Origin: Taudactylus pleione
Taxonomy: Eukaryota > Chordata > Amphibia > Anura > Myobatrachidae
DNA length: 64,000 nt
Assembly (NCBI GenBank): GCA_031769625.1
Contig: JAUIMM010000115.1
Span: 16,136,501-16,200,500, forward strand
Direction of reading: 5' to 3'
In this document: piece after piece, positions 11,028-22,179 of the stretch
Layout: each line of letters opens with the position of its first letter
How positions within the stretch are numbered: position 1 is the first letter of the stretch
Notes under the pieces: model-generated
The model's input: the letters and a program-made list of their open reading frames with translations, nothing else
Told to the model about the DNA's origin: nothing
The model's database searches: none
Translations under genes and position numbers: made by a program

Positions 11028-11690
11028 GTCTTGCTCTAGCTTGACTGCCAGAACTGAAGCAGATAGATCCTTGATAAATGGTTTGGCTTTGGCCAATTTA
11101 CTGAAATGAGGCGAAGATGTCTTTTGCTTTAGCTGGAAAGCCAGAATTGAAGCAGAGAGATACTTGATGAATGGTTTGGCTTTGGCCACTTTGCTTCAAC
11201 TCTGGCAGTCCAGCTAAAGCAATACATCATTACTTTTTTCCAGCAGAGAAATCCTTGATGAATGGTTTGGCTTTGGCCACTTTGCTGGAATAAGGTAATG
11301 ATTTCTTGCTTCAGCTGGACTGCCAGAGTTGAAGCAGAGAAATCCTTGATAAATGGTTTGGCTTTGGCCCATTTGCTGAAATGAGGCAATGATGTCTTGC
11401 TTTAGCTGGAAAGCCAGAATTGAAGCAGATAGATCCTTGGTGAATGGTTTGGCTTTGGACACTTTGCTGGAATAAGGTAATGATATCTTGCTTTAGCTGT
11501 ACTGCCAGAGAAATCCTTGATGAATAGTTTGGCTTTGGCCACTTTACTGAAATGAGGTAATAATGTCTTGCTTTAACTAGACTGCCAAAGTTGAAGCAGA
11601 GAAATCCTTGATGAATGGTTTGGCCTTGGCCACTTTGCTGAAATGAGATAATGATGTCTTGCTTTAGCTGTACTGCGTTCAGCTGAGACC
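11028..11690. repeat. Tandem array, about 90-bp unit, about 7 copies
   Basis: The phrase gaatggtttggctttggcca recurs about every 85-92 bases. Between about 11197 and 11240 one piece is in reverse orientation, so the array has been rearranged. The open frames across it are an effect of repetition. It lies inside the 5' LTR. Confidence 0.8.
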
Positions 11691-11693
11691 CAG

Positions 11694-11940
11694 GAAACTG
11701 ACACACTGCAGGAGAATTGGACAACCGCGGACCAGGAAAAACAGGCAAGTACATAGGAGTGAACTCACGGCTGGGATCCAGAAGGCTGACACACCGCAGG
11801 TGAACTGGAAGACCACGGAGCTGGAATGCAGACAATTGTGCAGGAGAGAGTTCACAACTGGGACCCCAGGAAACTGATACACTGCAGGAGCTCTGGAGAA
11901 TCACAGAGCTGGCATGCAGACAAGTATGCAACTGGTAACA
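11694..11940. repeat. Second tandem array, about 85-bp unit, 3 copies
   Basis: Units contain ctgggaccccaggaaactga and cacactgcaggag with 10-20% differences. It is separate in sequence from the neighbouring 90-bp array. Confidence 0.7.
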
Positions 11941-12199
11941 GTGGCTGGACACCGGCAGGATTCACAGCAGCAGAGAGTCTTGAATGGCTGGAGACCACGG
12001 AGCACACACTGGCCTCTGGATAGCTCACTGACAAGACGCTATAATCAGCAATGTGGTAAAAGTTCAGAGCATACAAAAAGCAGAGAAAGCCAATCCCTTA
12101 ACACTAGGAAGGCACACTTGACTTTCCTTGTTTGCTTGATTGCCCGGCAACAGGAGGTAACACCTTAGTTACAGGCAAGCTGTGAGTGCAGCTTGTAAC

Positions 12200-12244
12200 A
12201 TATATATATATATACTGTGTATATATATATATATATATATATAT
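12200..12244. repeat. (TA)n microsatellite
   Basis: Alternating TA tract between the two Gypsy elements. A second TA tract at 17417-17447 abuts the broken 3' LTR of the next element. Confidence 0.9.
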
Positions 12245-12253
12245 GTTGTGCAT

Positions 12254-12630
12254 TGTGACAGGGTCAGCATAATTCCACATGAGGTAAATGTGGAATGTCC
12301 AGATCTCCCAGGTTTGGCAGAGCAAAGGCATTAGGAATGTGTAGAGTCTAGTTCTGGTGCTGCCTAAATTAGAATCTGGAAGGCAGCTGATTACAGACAC
12401 CTGTGTGAGGCTTGTTTAAGAACTGCAGAGACACTGGGGAAACCGAGCCTGATGGTGAGATATTCACCCAGCTTATAGGCCCGGGGGTGACTAGTGTTAG
12501 AGAAAATATTGTTGTTTGAAAGACTTTGTGTAACATCTTCCCTGTGAAACTGCCATATCCTGTATACCTGCCTGTGGTGAGCAATAAAGCTACTGATAGA
12601 TTTTACTCTGTCTATGTGATTCTTGTCACA
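12254..12630 (+). repeat. 5' LTR of Gmr1-like copy 1 (377 bp)
   Basis: Begins TGTGACAGGG and ends CTTGTCACA. It matches 17065-17417. A likely polyadenylation signal AATAAA lies at about 12584-12589. Confidence 0.85.
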
Positions 12631-12632
12631 TT

Positions 12633-12650
12633 TGGCCCCTGAACAGGGAC
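12633..12650 (+). promoter_or_regulatory. Primer binding site resembling tRNA-Lys(UUU)
   Basis: TGGCCCCTGAACAGGGAC begins two bases after the LTR. It differs at two of 18 positions from the site complementary to the 3' end of tRNA-Lys(UUU). It would prime minus-strand DNA synthesis. Confidence 0.7.
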
Positions 12651-13019
12651 TTGCTGGAAAATTACTACACAGCAAGAGCCTGGATACCGTGACCGGATCC
12701 ACCCAAAGTGGCAGTGAGATGCATTGCAGGACACAAACCTCTGCCCAGCACCTTGGTGAGTGGGTCACTTTACTAGCAGCTGGGTGGATGAGTGTGGCAG
12801 GCCTGCCATAAAATGACAGTTGTTCACAGTGATAATTTGTCTGTATATATGCAGATTGTGCACAATATAAAAACTGATTAAGTCATATGTATGTGGTTGA
12901 GTACCCAGGGAATGTAGTGCAGTTTTAAAGCCAGCTGTTATAGATTTCTGGATCTGGCTTGCAAAAGAGAATTTATAAAGCCTGCTAAATTTGTCCATAA
13001 AGGCATAAAGCAGTGTAAT

Positions 13020-13590
13020 ATGGAGGAATTGATTAAACTGTTTGCTGAATTGGCTGTAGGGCAGCAAGCTTTGGCTGCTGGGCAACAAACTGAATTTCAG
13101 ATATTAGATGCAGAGTTAACTGAAGTGAGGTTAGGTGGGCAGGAGCGAGAGGTGTTACAGAAGCTTACTCCACTTGATGACATTGAAGCTTTTATGTGCA
13201 CATTTGAGTGTACTGCCTCATGTTTAAAATGGCCTGAGGAGGAGTGGGCTGCCAAACTTGCCCCTTGTCTCACAGGGGAACCTTAGAGAGCATATGTTGA
13301 TTTAAACGTAACTGAGACAAACTCCTATCTGCACTTGAAAAAGGCCATAATAAGCAGAGCTGGAGTGACTGGACCTACAGTAGCAAAGCTCAGGAGTTTC
13401 AGGAATGGTGGCTAAACCCATCTGAAGCTCCAAGGGTCCAGCTGGCCAAATTAGCCAGGCTGAGTAAGGCGTGGTTGCAGCCAGATAAGAACTCTGCTCA
13501 GTGTATAGTAGAGATGGTGGCTTTGGACCATGCTGTGCGGGTACTAGATTGTGTGGTGCAACAGTGAGCTCTACAGGCTGATCCTTAAAT
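13020..13590 (+). pseudogene. Gmr1-type Gag, broken
   Basis: The ATG at 13020 opens a glutamine-rich N-terminus (MEELIKLFAELAVGQQ) and a capsid region with DDIEAFMCTFE and WAAKLAPCLTGEP. It stops at a TAG at 13284-13286, inside a motif conserved in these Gags. Later pieces (13290-13590) continue in other frames. This capsid type is the known ancestor of the vertebrate SCAN domain. Gag would form the particle; here it cannot be made whole. Confidence 0.75.
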
Positions 13591-13990
13591 GTTTGAGGAG
13601 TTAGCGGTGGTGATTGAATGGTACCTGACTCTTGGGAAGTTAAACAAAGCCAAAGAGGGATTCCAGCCAGTTTCCAAGCCTAGAACCCAGGTCCCAGTTG
13701 TTAAAGCCAACAACCCACCTCCATCTGTGTGTTTTGACTGCAGCGAGCCTGGTCATTTGCGCCAGCACTGCCCAAAGCAGAGTGAGCCGATGGACTTTAG
13801 TGCTGGAAAAACAACTCGACCATGGCTGCTGGAAGCACTTCCCCGGTGCAAACCACCTTGTTTCATTTGAAGGTGCGAGTGGAAAGCCGGGAGGTCTGGG
13901 CCTTAGTGGATACTGGCAGCGAATTAACCATCATCTCTGCCAACCTGGTTCCACCTGGGGCTGATCAGATGCTACCCCTGTAAAGATTAT
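13591..13990 (+). pseudogene. Zinc knuckle and protease of Gmr1-like copy 1
   Basis: A CCHC knuckle (C-x2-C-x4-H-x4-C; CFDC, then H, then C) starts at about 13730 and would bind the RNA genome. After a frameshift comes an aspartic protease with the active-site DTGS at 13909-13920 inside WALVDTGSELTII. The knuckle and protease are in different frames and stops follow, so the segment is dead. Confidence 0.8.
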
Positions 13991-14130
13991 ATGTGTACCT
14001 GGGGATGTAGAAGAATGCCCCTGAGTGCACTTCCCAATAGTGATCAAAGAGCGATCCCTGAAGGTGGTAGCCACAGTAGCCACCAGGCCACCTTACCCAT
14101 TGATCCTAGGTCAGGACTTTCCATTTTTAC

Positions 14131-15556
14131 GTGGTTACATGGCATGATGACAGCAGAAGGTCCACATCAGAGGTGTCCCAGGAGCCAAGATCTGCTGTTT
14201 CCCAAAATTTGGTAAATGTAACACCCTCCTTGGCCAGTGAGCAACCGGAGGGGAGTGGGACCGAGGCACAGTGGGTTCCCATTGGCAAGGAAGTGTTCTT
14301 GCAGGACTTTGGCCAGGATCAACAGTATGATGGGAACTTGATAAATGCATTTGAAAATGTTGTAGAGATAAATGGTAGAGTAATCATGGCTTTACCAGCA
14401 GAAGGTGTACCATACTTTGAATTGAAAAATGATTTGTTATATCGTGTAACTTATTTGCAGGGTAAGAAAGTAGACCAATTGCTGGTTCCCCGGAAACACA
14501 AGCAGTTGGTGTTAAGGGTGGCTCATACACACCTGTGAAGTGGCCATTTGGGGGAGGAGAAAACTCTCCAGCGTATTCAGTTAAGATTCTTCTGGCCTGG
14601 CATTCATGCACCAGTAAAAAAGTATTGTCAGGAATGTCCAGTGTGTTAGAAGACAGCACCCCGGCCAGGGTTTAGGGCACCCTTGGTTCCCCTCCCTGTC
14701 ATTTCTGTACCTTTTGAGAGAATTGGTATGGATCTGATAGGGCCAGTTGAAAAATCTGCTAATGAGAATCTTATTAGTGGTGGTAGATTATGCCACAAGG
14801 TACCCGGAGGCCATCCCGCTACTTAACATGAAATCTAGCACTACTGCCCAGGAATTGTTGATGCTATGTACCCGCTTGGGAATACCAAAGGAGGTCTTAA
14901 CGGACCAAGGTTCCCATTTTGTATCTAAATTAATGAAAGATATGTGCCGACTGTTAAAGGTGGATAGGATTACTACCTCAGTTTACCACCCGCAAACAGA
15001 TTGGCTTGTTGAACGCTTTAACCAGACCCTTAAACAAATTATAAAAATTTTCTGAGGAAAAGTGAGATTTGGACTTACTACTACCCTATTTAATGTTTGC
15101 AGTGCGAGAGGTACCCCTCTCCTCTATGGGAGGCAACCTAGAGGGATTATTGATTTGTTGAAAGATTGGTGGGAACAACAGTCATGCCAAGAGCCTAACA
15201 TCATTTAGTTTGTGACCCAATTGTATGGCAGTTTAAGGCAAATTGCGCCACTCGTGAACGAGCACATGGATAGGGTAAAACAGCGGCAAAAGCGTCGATA
15301 TGACATGACAGCTGTTAATCAGTCTTTTAAACTGGGAGACAAGGTACTGGTTCTGGTACCCACCACTGAAAGCAAAATGTATGCCCAGTGGCGAGGCCCT
15401 TATGAAGTAATAGAGGCAGTGGGACCTGTTAATTATAAGGTTCGACAGGAGGGTAGAAGGAAAGAAGTGCAAATCTACCATGTAAACCTGTTAAAACCCT
15501 GGAAAGAGAGCACTGGTCAGCCCTCTTTGGTTGCCAAGAAAACCCCGGAATGTTAG
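14131..15556 (+). pseudogene. Integrase of Gmr1-like copy 1
   Basis: A linker (14131-14538) leads to the HHCC zinc region (HLGEEKTLQRI and CQECPVC at about 14540-14650), broken by two stops. The DDE core shows MDLIGP (about 14727), TDQGSHF (about 14899) and VERFNQT (about 15009), so all three acidic residues are present. The GPY module (WRGPYEVIE) and the IYHVNLLKPW end lie at 15390-15500. At least three frame breaks interrupt it. Its place upstream of RT defines the Gmr1-like order. Confidence 0.85.
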
Positions 15557-16903
15557 GTACCCATTAAAGTTACACGGCACCAAGATGTCTTCCATGCCTT
15601 TTTGGGAAAAACCCAAATTATCCAGCATGATATAGTTACTCCTCCCGGGGTGGTAATAAAACAGAGGCCATACCATATACCCGAGGCAAAGCGGGCAGCG
15701 GTTAAACAGGAAGTAGAGTAAATGCTGTGCCTAGGGGTCATAGAGGAATCAAATAGCGAATGGAATAATCCCATAGTTTAATGCCTAAGCCTTCTGGTGC
15801 TTTATTTAATTTGTGAAAATCATTGCAGAATCTTAAAGTATCACAGTTTGATTCCTATCCGATGCCCCGGGTAGATGAGCTGGTGGAGAATTTATCAAAC
15901 AGCCAGTATCTCACCATCCTAGACAAAAGGGTATTGGCAGATTCCTTTAACTGAGGCTGCTAAGGCCAAAACAGCCTTCTTTACCTGCTGCCATTTGGTT
16001 TGAATGGGGCTCTGGCAACCATCCAGAGGGCTATGAACAGGTTGCTGCGACCTCACAATGAATATGCAGCTGCATATCTAGATGACATAGTCATCTTTAG
16101 CCGTTACTGGGAGTCACACCTACCAAGAGTAGAAGCAGTGTTGCAATCTTTATAGGCACATGGGTTTACTGCTAATCCTGAGAAGTGTGCCAATGGAATG
16201 GTGGAGGCAAAATATTTGGGATATATTGTAGGCAGAGGGCAGGTAAAACCTTAGCCCAGTAAGGTGGAGGTGGTCCTCACATGGCCTAAATCCAAATGTA
16301 AATCCCAGCTCAGAACATTCTTTGGCCCAGTGGGTTACTACCGCAGATTCATTTGTGATTTTTCCACAAGGGCAGCACCATTAACCGAGGGTCTTAAAAA
16401 ACAGTCCCCAGACAAGATAGTATGGTCTAGAGGAGCAGAAGCTGCATGGCAGGATTTAAGGCGCGCCTTGTGTGCAGAGCCTGTTTTGCTGGCTCCTAAC
16501 TTTATAAAGCAGTTTATATTGCAGACAGATGCCTCAGGTACGGGATTGGGAGCAGTCCTTTTCCAAGTGGTAGAAGGGGAAGAGAAACCCATCCTCTACC
16601 TGGAAATTGCTGCCCAGTGAATGCAAGTACTCAACTGTGGAGCAAGAGTGCTTGGCAATCAAGTGGGCAGTAGGCTCGTTAAAATATTGTTTGTTGGGAC
16701 AGGAGTTTTTGTTGGTTACAGATCATGCCCCTTTAAAGTGGATTCAAATGAACAAAGAAGTGAATGCTCGTGTAACCCGCTGGTTTTTGTCTTTGCAGAC
16801 ATTTAAGTTTGAGGTGCAGCATCATCCGGGAAACAGCACCTCAATGCTGATGCCCTTTCCAGAAGGTTTGTTGGGCCCGATCCTCCAAGCAACCCTGTGG
16901 TAA
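15557..16903 (+). pseudogene. Reverse transcriptase and RNase H of Gmr1-like copy 1
   Basis: The RT start (RPYHIPEAKRA, LGVIEES) is at 15660-15755. The active-site motif AYLDDIVIF is intact at 16072-16098. The connecting region (GYYRRFI) is at about 16330. RNase H starts at LQTDASGTGLGAVLF (about 16515-16565) and runs on through LVTDHAPLKWIQMN to about 16870. Many stops and frameshifts divide it into pieces. Confidence 0.85.
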
Positions 16904-17050
16904 AGCTAGAGGAGGAGGGGGAAGAGGGTGAGGATGGCAAACTGAGGAAACTGGTAGAGAGCTGTGTACCCAGACGGATGGCACAAATAGATGTGGGCGA
17001 GGCAGATAGCTCACCTGAAAGTGTTTTAGCTTCACCAGGGTGGTTGAAGC

Positions 17051-17064
17051 TAAGGGGGGAGGAG
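17051..17064 (+). promoter_or_regulatory. Polypurine tract
   Basis: TAAGGGGGGAGGAG lies directly before the 3' LTR start TGTGACAGGG, the usual primer for plus-strand DNA synthesis. Confidence 0.8.
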
Positions 17065-17413
17065 TGTGACAGGGTCAGCATAATTCCACATGAGGTAAAT
17101 GTGGAATGTCAAGATCTCCCAGGTTTGGCAGAGCAAAGGCATTAGGAATGCGTAATGTCCAGTTCAGGTGTTGCCTCAATCATAATCTAGAAGGCAGCTG
17201 ATTACAGACACCTGTGTGAGGCTGGTTTAAGAACTGCAGAGACACTGGGGAAACTGAGCCTGATGGTGAGATAGTCGCCCAGCTTATAGGCCCAGTGGTG
17301 ACTAGTTAGGGGTCCTGGACCTGCGAGTCCACTGAAGAAATATTGCTGTTTGGAAGACTTTGTGTAACATCATGCCTGTGAAACTGTGATATCCTGTATA
17401 CCTGCCTGTGGTG

Positions 17414-17417
<4 letters not shown>
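17065..17417 (+). repeat. 3' LTR of Gmr1-like copy 1, end lost
   Basis: Matches 12254 to about 12590. The last part, after gtgaacaata, is replaced by a TA tract, so the terminal CA and the flanking duplication cannot be seen. Confidence 0.85.

Positions 17418-17450
<33 letters not shown>
17418..17450. repeat. (TA)n microsatellite
   Basis: Alternating TA tract at the broken LTR end; followed by a short TTA run to about 17470. Confidence 0.9.
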
Positions 17451-17451
<1 letters not shown>

Positions 17452-17479
17452 TTATTATTATTATTATATAGAGCACAGT

Positions 17480-17828
17480 ACAATATATTCCTCTGGCACA
17501 CAGCAGTGCCCCCTAGCCCATGTAGTGTATAGGCACATGTTACTCACCCTAACACACAGCAGTGTCCCACCTTTCCCACTCCAGGGCACACACCAGTGTC
17601 CCCCCCTTCTCACCTGCCAGCACACATCAGCACCCACCTTACCACTCCCCTGCACACAGTGGTGTCCCCCTTCTCACCCCCCAGCAGTGTCCCCCCTTCT
17701 CACTCCCCACCGCACAGCAGTGTTCCCCTACATTATCACCTTCCAGCACATAGCAGCCCCCCCCCTCTTCTTACCCCCCATCACACAGCAGTTTTCCCCT
17801 ACCTTATCACTCCCCAGCACACAGCAGC
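17480..17828. repeat. C-rich minisatellite, about 30-bp unit
   Basis: Irregular units built on cacacagcagtgtcccccctt and ctcaccccccag. The long plus-strand frames here (proline, histidine and serine rich) come from the repetition and lack any known domain. Confidence 0.75.
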
Positions 17829-18334
17829 GGCCCCCTGGAGATGTACTACTGCTCTCCTCCTCTTCCACAGCATGGCACACCACCAGCTTTCACACCAGGG
17901 TCCCTGCCCATCAGCAGCCTCACTCCACAGCCCAGCCTACAACAGCGTGGGCTGGGCTGGGAGGCTGCTGCCACTGCCGGCCAGGACAGGGATCCTGGAG
18001 TAGTAGCCGGCCGCCGGGAACATAGTCAGATTCAGCACTGTACCGCTGCATATTCTCAGCTCCTGACAGCTCCCTGGTTGGCGCTGATGTCACGCAGGCT
18101 CTCTCTTCCCCACAATGCACCTGTGTGAACCGTCACAAGTGCAGAGGAAAAAAAACGTATTTATTGCAAATAGCATATGTAAGTTGACTGGGACAAGCCG
18201 TTTTCGCTTGTCCTGTCCCTGCACCAAAACTCTTTTAAATATGCCAAGACAAAAATGTGATGCCATGCGTTATTTATGTATGGAGAAGATTATGTTTATT
18301 AAATATCCTTAATCACTAAAATATAGTGATTAAG
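17829..18334. other. No supported gene
   Basis: GC-rich sequence with no recognisable domain in any frame, then an A+T-rich run up to the MITE at 18335. Confidence 0.45.
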
Positions 18335-19126
18335 GGGCCTATTCATCATTACTAAAAATTTGATGGAGGTAATTAGGTTTAGAACTCACATGGAGTTCTA
18401 CCTAATTACTGGGGGAATTCATCATTCCTCCGTTACATAAGTATCTTTTCCGAAAAGTTGTCTTTTTTGCGATGACAGATTTTTGGGAAATAGATACTTT
18501 TCCCTATCTACTCTAAGTTGCCGCAGCTGTAATCAGTGCTGCACATGCGCCGTTACATCCGTAAAAGCAGCACATGAGCAGCACTGATTACACCTGCAGT
18601 AATTGTGTGTCCCCCCCAACCACCCCCTCCACCCCTCCGTTCACCTCCCTGTCCCCCACTTACCTGGTCGCTGCAGCCACCTCCGGCTCTGGCTGCTGCT
18701 CTGCCACTGTGTTTTTCCGGCAGAACACAGTAAAGTTTAGAAAAAAAAAAGAAAAAACGTTTTGTTTTTTTTTCTAAACTTTACTGTGTTCTGCCGGGAG
18801 AACACACTGCCGAGCAGCAGCCGGAGCCAGAGGAGGGACCAGGGAGTGACGGAGCGAGTCAAGGAGGACCTGCCCAGCTGACAGCAGGTAAGTGTAACCC
18901 GCTGTACACCACCTGAGTGGCATATAGTAACATCATCAAATTCCAAAAATACATATTTTTCGGAATTTGATGAATAGCATAATTTCCATATCACCATACT
19001 AATGTATGGGGAGTGTAGAAATTAACGCAGGCGGATTTCCTGTGTTATGTGTCTTCATGAATACTAAAATAATGGTAATTAAGGAAAATGTCCTTAAAAA
19101 ATTTATTTTAGTGTTGATGAATAGGC
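18335..19126. mobile_element. MITE with a large internal hairpin
   Basis: Ends read GGGCCTATTCATCATTAC and, mirrored, AGCCTATTCATCAACAC. Inside, 18686-18833 is an inverted repeat: arms with cagaacacagtaaagtttag pair around an A/T loop near 18745-18765. The left end resembles the fragment at 6318-6757. The flanking duplication is not clear. Confidence 0.7.
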
Positions 19127-19783
19127 TACTATGGACTAAAATTATGTAACTAGTGAATGGAAAATTATAATGTTTTTATGGCGCTGTGAAAGTATTCCCA
19201 CAGTCTAAATTATGGAATATGAGAATTAAAAAGAGTAATATCCCTGAAATAAAAATCAATATTAATGAACACATACCAACCTAATTAATAAACTAATTAA
19301 ATAGTTATGTAATTATGTACAGTATAGAGATCAAATGAAAAACAAGACTCTTTCACTGGTAATTGATTGGGATTAATTATGGTACAGAATATTTCAAATG
19401 TTCTTGTTTACCCAAAATTCTAAATGATTAAGTATCTTTAATTATGCAAGTATTTTATTTGAATCTTTCTCAGATCTCACAGGCAGTTGAGGGAATGCAG
19501 GTTACTAACACACCATATGTTACAACATATACAGTATTTTATAAATAGGCTAACAAGTGACAAAGAAAGACTACATCTTTGTCACAGTTATTTATGCATG
19601 TATCCAATGATTTTTAAACATTTAATATTAAATTCAACTATATAAATGAAGCAAAATTTTATTTTCATGGAAATTTGGAATAAAAAAATTGTTTATTTTA
19701 AAAAGATATTTAATTCTTGTTAATATCCAAGTGGTTATAGTTGTGTATGTGATAGCAAAAGGCTGCTGTGGACATGCGACTGT
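19127..19783. other. AT-rich, no gene seen
   Basis: No coding signal. A piece at about 19711-19770 (cttgttaatatccaagtgg and gatagcaaaaggctgctgtg) recurs in similar form at about 20845-20890, flanking the MITE pair between them. Confidence 0.5.
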
Positions 19784-20789
19784 GGGCCTGATTCACTACG
19801 GATAGCTATTGCGATCGCAGCTGCGATTACGCACACAGATCCACTGTGAAAATATGCTAATGAATGCAATCGCAAAACCGTCACACAGCCAGCATAGAGA
19901 CGCACACTACAGCTATTTCACATCCGTAATACAGTACCTTGCAGTCCTGCAAATACATCGGTAACATCGGCCCCTCACGCAGAATTACAGCATGTCTGAC
20001 CTTTACTCAGGATTTGCTAACCTTGTTGCATGCAGTGAGTACACAAACTACAGTATGTATGCAGTCGCAGTGGCTAATTTATGCACGCCCATGTAACGGC
20101 GTTCAAACAGACAGGCACGTCTGCGTTTCTCCAACCACTACCCTGTCACTATCCCCCAAACGCTGACATCCCGTCCCTCAGTCTGTGGTGGCTTTGTACT
20201 GTATCTGTGTAGGTGATCGCAATGCTATCACAATTCTTATTCATGCACGCACACTGCGGTGCATACGCATGCGCAGTACGCAACATTGACCGATCTGAGA
20301 ATGCTGTTGCAGGTGCAAACCGTAATGAATCAAGGGCTTGATTCAGACTTGCTCTCGAGCGCATAGCGCTCGCAAGTGGGTCGATGGTGGCCAAGTGAGC
20401 ACGCGCGGCATGCACGAGCCCCGGAGTGAGTGAGACCTTCACTCGCTCCGGAGCTCGCAGCAAAACGGGGTGGCTGTCGATGTTGATCAACAGCTCGCCC
20501 CGTTTTGTAGGTGGGTAGGGGGGGTGGCTGAACAAACGGAGGCGTAGGAACGCCTGCCGTTTGAAGGCGGCCCTACTGACATCACTCGTGATGTCAGTAG
20601 TGGACTTCCTGCTCTATTAGAGCTGGAAGTCCACTTGGCATTGCGAGTGCTGAGACCCTACCACAAGGGTCTCCTCGCAATGCCGATGGTCGCGCGAGCG
20701 GCCTGGAGGCCAGAATTTTAAAAAATATGGATGCCCTGATTCAGAGAGAGCGCACACAAATAGTGTGTGCCTCTGAATCAGGCCCCAAG
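19784..20789. mobile_element. MITE interrupted by a second MITE
   Basis: The left end is GGGCCTGATTCACTACGG. The right end ccgtaatgaatcaa is at 20321-20333, and its last bases (gtcc) resume after the inserted element at 20334-20785. The interior has GCGATCGC-rich blocks. It belongs to a family related to, but distinct from, the GGGCCTGATTCAGAGCC group. Confidence 0.65.
20334..20785. mobile_element. 452-bp MITE with CAA target duplication
   Basis: Ends GGGCTTGATTCAGAC and, mirrored, GGGCCTGATTCAGAGG, with CAA at 20331-20333 and 20786-20788. It sits in the right terminal repeat of the MITE that starts at 19784, so it is the younger of the two. Confidence 0.75.
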
Positions 20790-21166
20790 TCCAGTGTCCA
20801 TTAAAGCATCACAACAAAATAGCTGTAAGCAAAAAAAACAAAAACTTTATTCTTGTTAAGTTCCAAGTGATTACAGTTGGGTATAGCAAAAGGCTGCACA
20901 CTAAAGTGTCAAAAAAACCCAAAAAAGTTTTATTGCTTTTCTTGTAGTTACAGTTGACACCTGCTGTGGAAGTATGACTGTATTAAATGGAATAACTTAA
21001 TAAATATCTTTCTCATACAATCATTGAAACATTCTAACTTTAAATTAATTTATTTAAATAAAAAACAGAGAGTGAAAAAATGTGTAGTTAGCCACGTTTA
21101 TCACAAAAACACTGAATCACTCTCCCTTTGATTCTTAGATTTTTCAGTTTTCACTTATAGGGCTTA
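20790..21166. other. No gene seen
   Basis: A+T-rich sequence with the partial duplicate noted for 19711-19770. Confidence 0.45.
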
Positions 21167-21330
21167 GGGGTCTATTTACTAAGCAGTGTTGGGAGACAGA
21201 CTGAAAAGTGATAAGAAAGTAATAAGGTGCCAGCCAATCAGCTCCCAACTGTCATTTTTCAAACACAGCCTGTGAGATGACAGTTGGGAGTTTTCACTCT
21301 GTCTCCTAACACTGCTAGTAAATAGACCCC
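21167..21330. mobile_element. Palindromic MITE with TTA target duplication
   Basis: Almost the whole 164 bp folds back on itself. Ends GGGGTCTATTTACTAAGC are flanked by TTA (21164-21166, 21331-21333). Related copies are at 39472-39649 and 43569-43755, with a fragment at about 40790-40925. Confidence 0.85.
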
Positions 21331-21645
21331 TTAATGTGACTGCAGACTGCAGTCATCGGCCAGTTTCGTGTGAGACTGCCCAATATTTTAAAGTAGCAGT
21401 CATTTAAAAGGCAAACTTGGTTTTACCCTCTAGTCTGGATTTCACTGGAATGGCTGTAATTGGTATTTACAGTAATTCATTCTATTTTTTTATGAAATCA
21501 TTGCAATTCCTTGATAGCACAGATGTCTATTTATTAAGCATACAAAAGGCTTTCCTCCATATTTTTTCTGGAGAAATCAATATTTGTCTCTTCTACACAT
21601 TTAACATACTGTACTCTAAGCAGTGGTTAAATCACTGGGGACTGA

Positions 21646-22179
21646 GGGCCTGATTCAGACCCGCTCGCCAATACAAGGACGCACACAGACATCCGCAGTG
21701 AAAGTATGCAAATCCGGCAATTGCTAGCAAAATATTAGTACGCCCACTATGTATTGCCGTGCGATCACGGTAAGAAACTAGACACCCACCATCCTGAAAT
21801 AAGACGCCCACTTTTTGTTTTCCCCATCCATCATATATAGGAAGTTCTCTTAATAATCGGTAACATTGGCTGACATCGGACCCATACACACCGCTTGTGG
21901 TTGACCTGCCCCTGCCCCAGGCACTGCGAGTGCCTCTGTGTGTAATGACACCTCCTGCTATGTAAGCTGACGATGAGTCTTAATTATGCACGCCCATGAA
22001 ATGGCTTTCAGACGCACAGACACGCCTGCGTTCGCCCGGCCACCCAGCGTCACCACCCACAAACGGCACTTCCTGTCACTTCACGATCGCAGTGACTTCG
22101 TCTTATGTGCATGCTCAGAACAAAAACATTGGCGGCTAGCGAGCGAACGGAGCATTGCGACCAGGTCTGAATCGGGCCC
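21646..22179. mobile_element. 534-bp MITE with TGA target duplication
   Basis: Ends GGGCCTGATTCAGACC and, mirrored, GGGCCCGATTCAGACC, flanked by TGA (21643-21645, 22180-22182). Subterminal gcgagcg-type motifs resemble those of the Harbinger element at 23454. Confidence 0.8.

Larger units (their letters stand above)
6758..12199 (-). mobile_element. Chromodomain Ty3/Gypsy retrotransposon, decayed
   Basis: On the minus strand the order is long LTR, Gag, RT, RNase H, integrase, chromodomain and a short LTR stump. This is the layout of vertebrate chromoviruses (sushi-ichi-like V clade). A 31-bp sequence (TGTTACAAGCTGCACTCACA and onward) occurs at both ends (12199 downward and 6789 downward) and marks the LTR start. 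The 3' LTR is cut after about 31 bases. The Gag C-terminus, zinc knuckle, protease and the start of RT are deleted. Frameshifts and catalytic substitutions make it inactive. Confidence 0.85.
10110..12199 (-). repeat. 5' LTR of the chromodomain Gypsy, with insertions
   Basis: On the minus strand the LTR begins TGTTACAAGC at 12199 and appears to end ATCATAACA at 10110, giving matching TGTTA/TAACA ends. Without the 599-bp MITE at 10426-11024 it is about 1.5 kb, long for this clade because of two internal tandem arrays. The inner boundary is inferred from the end pair and the position upstream of Gag; the 3' copy is too short to confirm it. Confidence 0.6.
12254..17417 (+). mobile_element. Gmr1-like Ty3/Gypsy retrotransposon, copy 1 (old)
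   Basis: LTR, primer site, Gag, protease, integrase, RT, RNase H, purine tract and LTR follow in this order. Integrase comes before RT, the hallmark of Gmr1-like elements, which are Gypsy by RT sequence but copia-like in gene order. All genes are broken by stops and frameshifts. The LTRs differ at many sites by eye, more than those of the copy at 50269-56028, so this copy is older. The end of the 3' LTR is replaced by a TA tract. Confidence 0.85.

Noticed and set aside
17596..18128. Histidine/proline-rich protein
   Set aside because: Runs across a minisatellite in several overlapping frames; no start or domain evidence.
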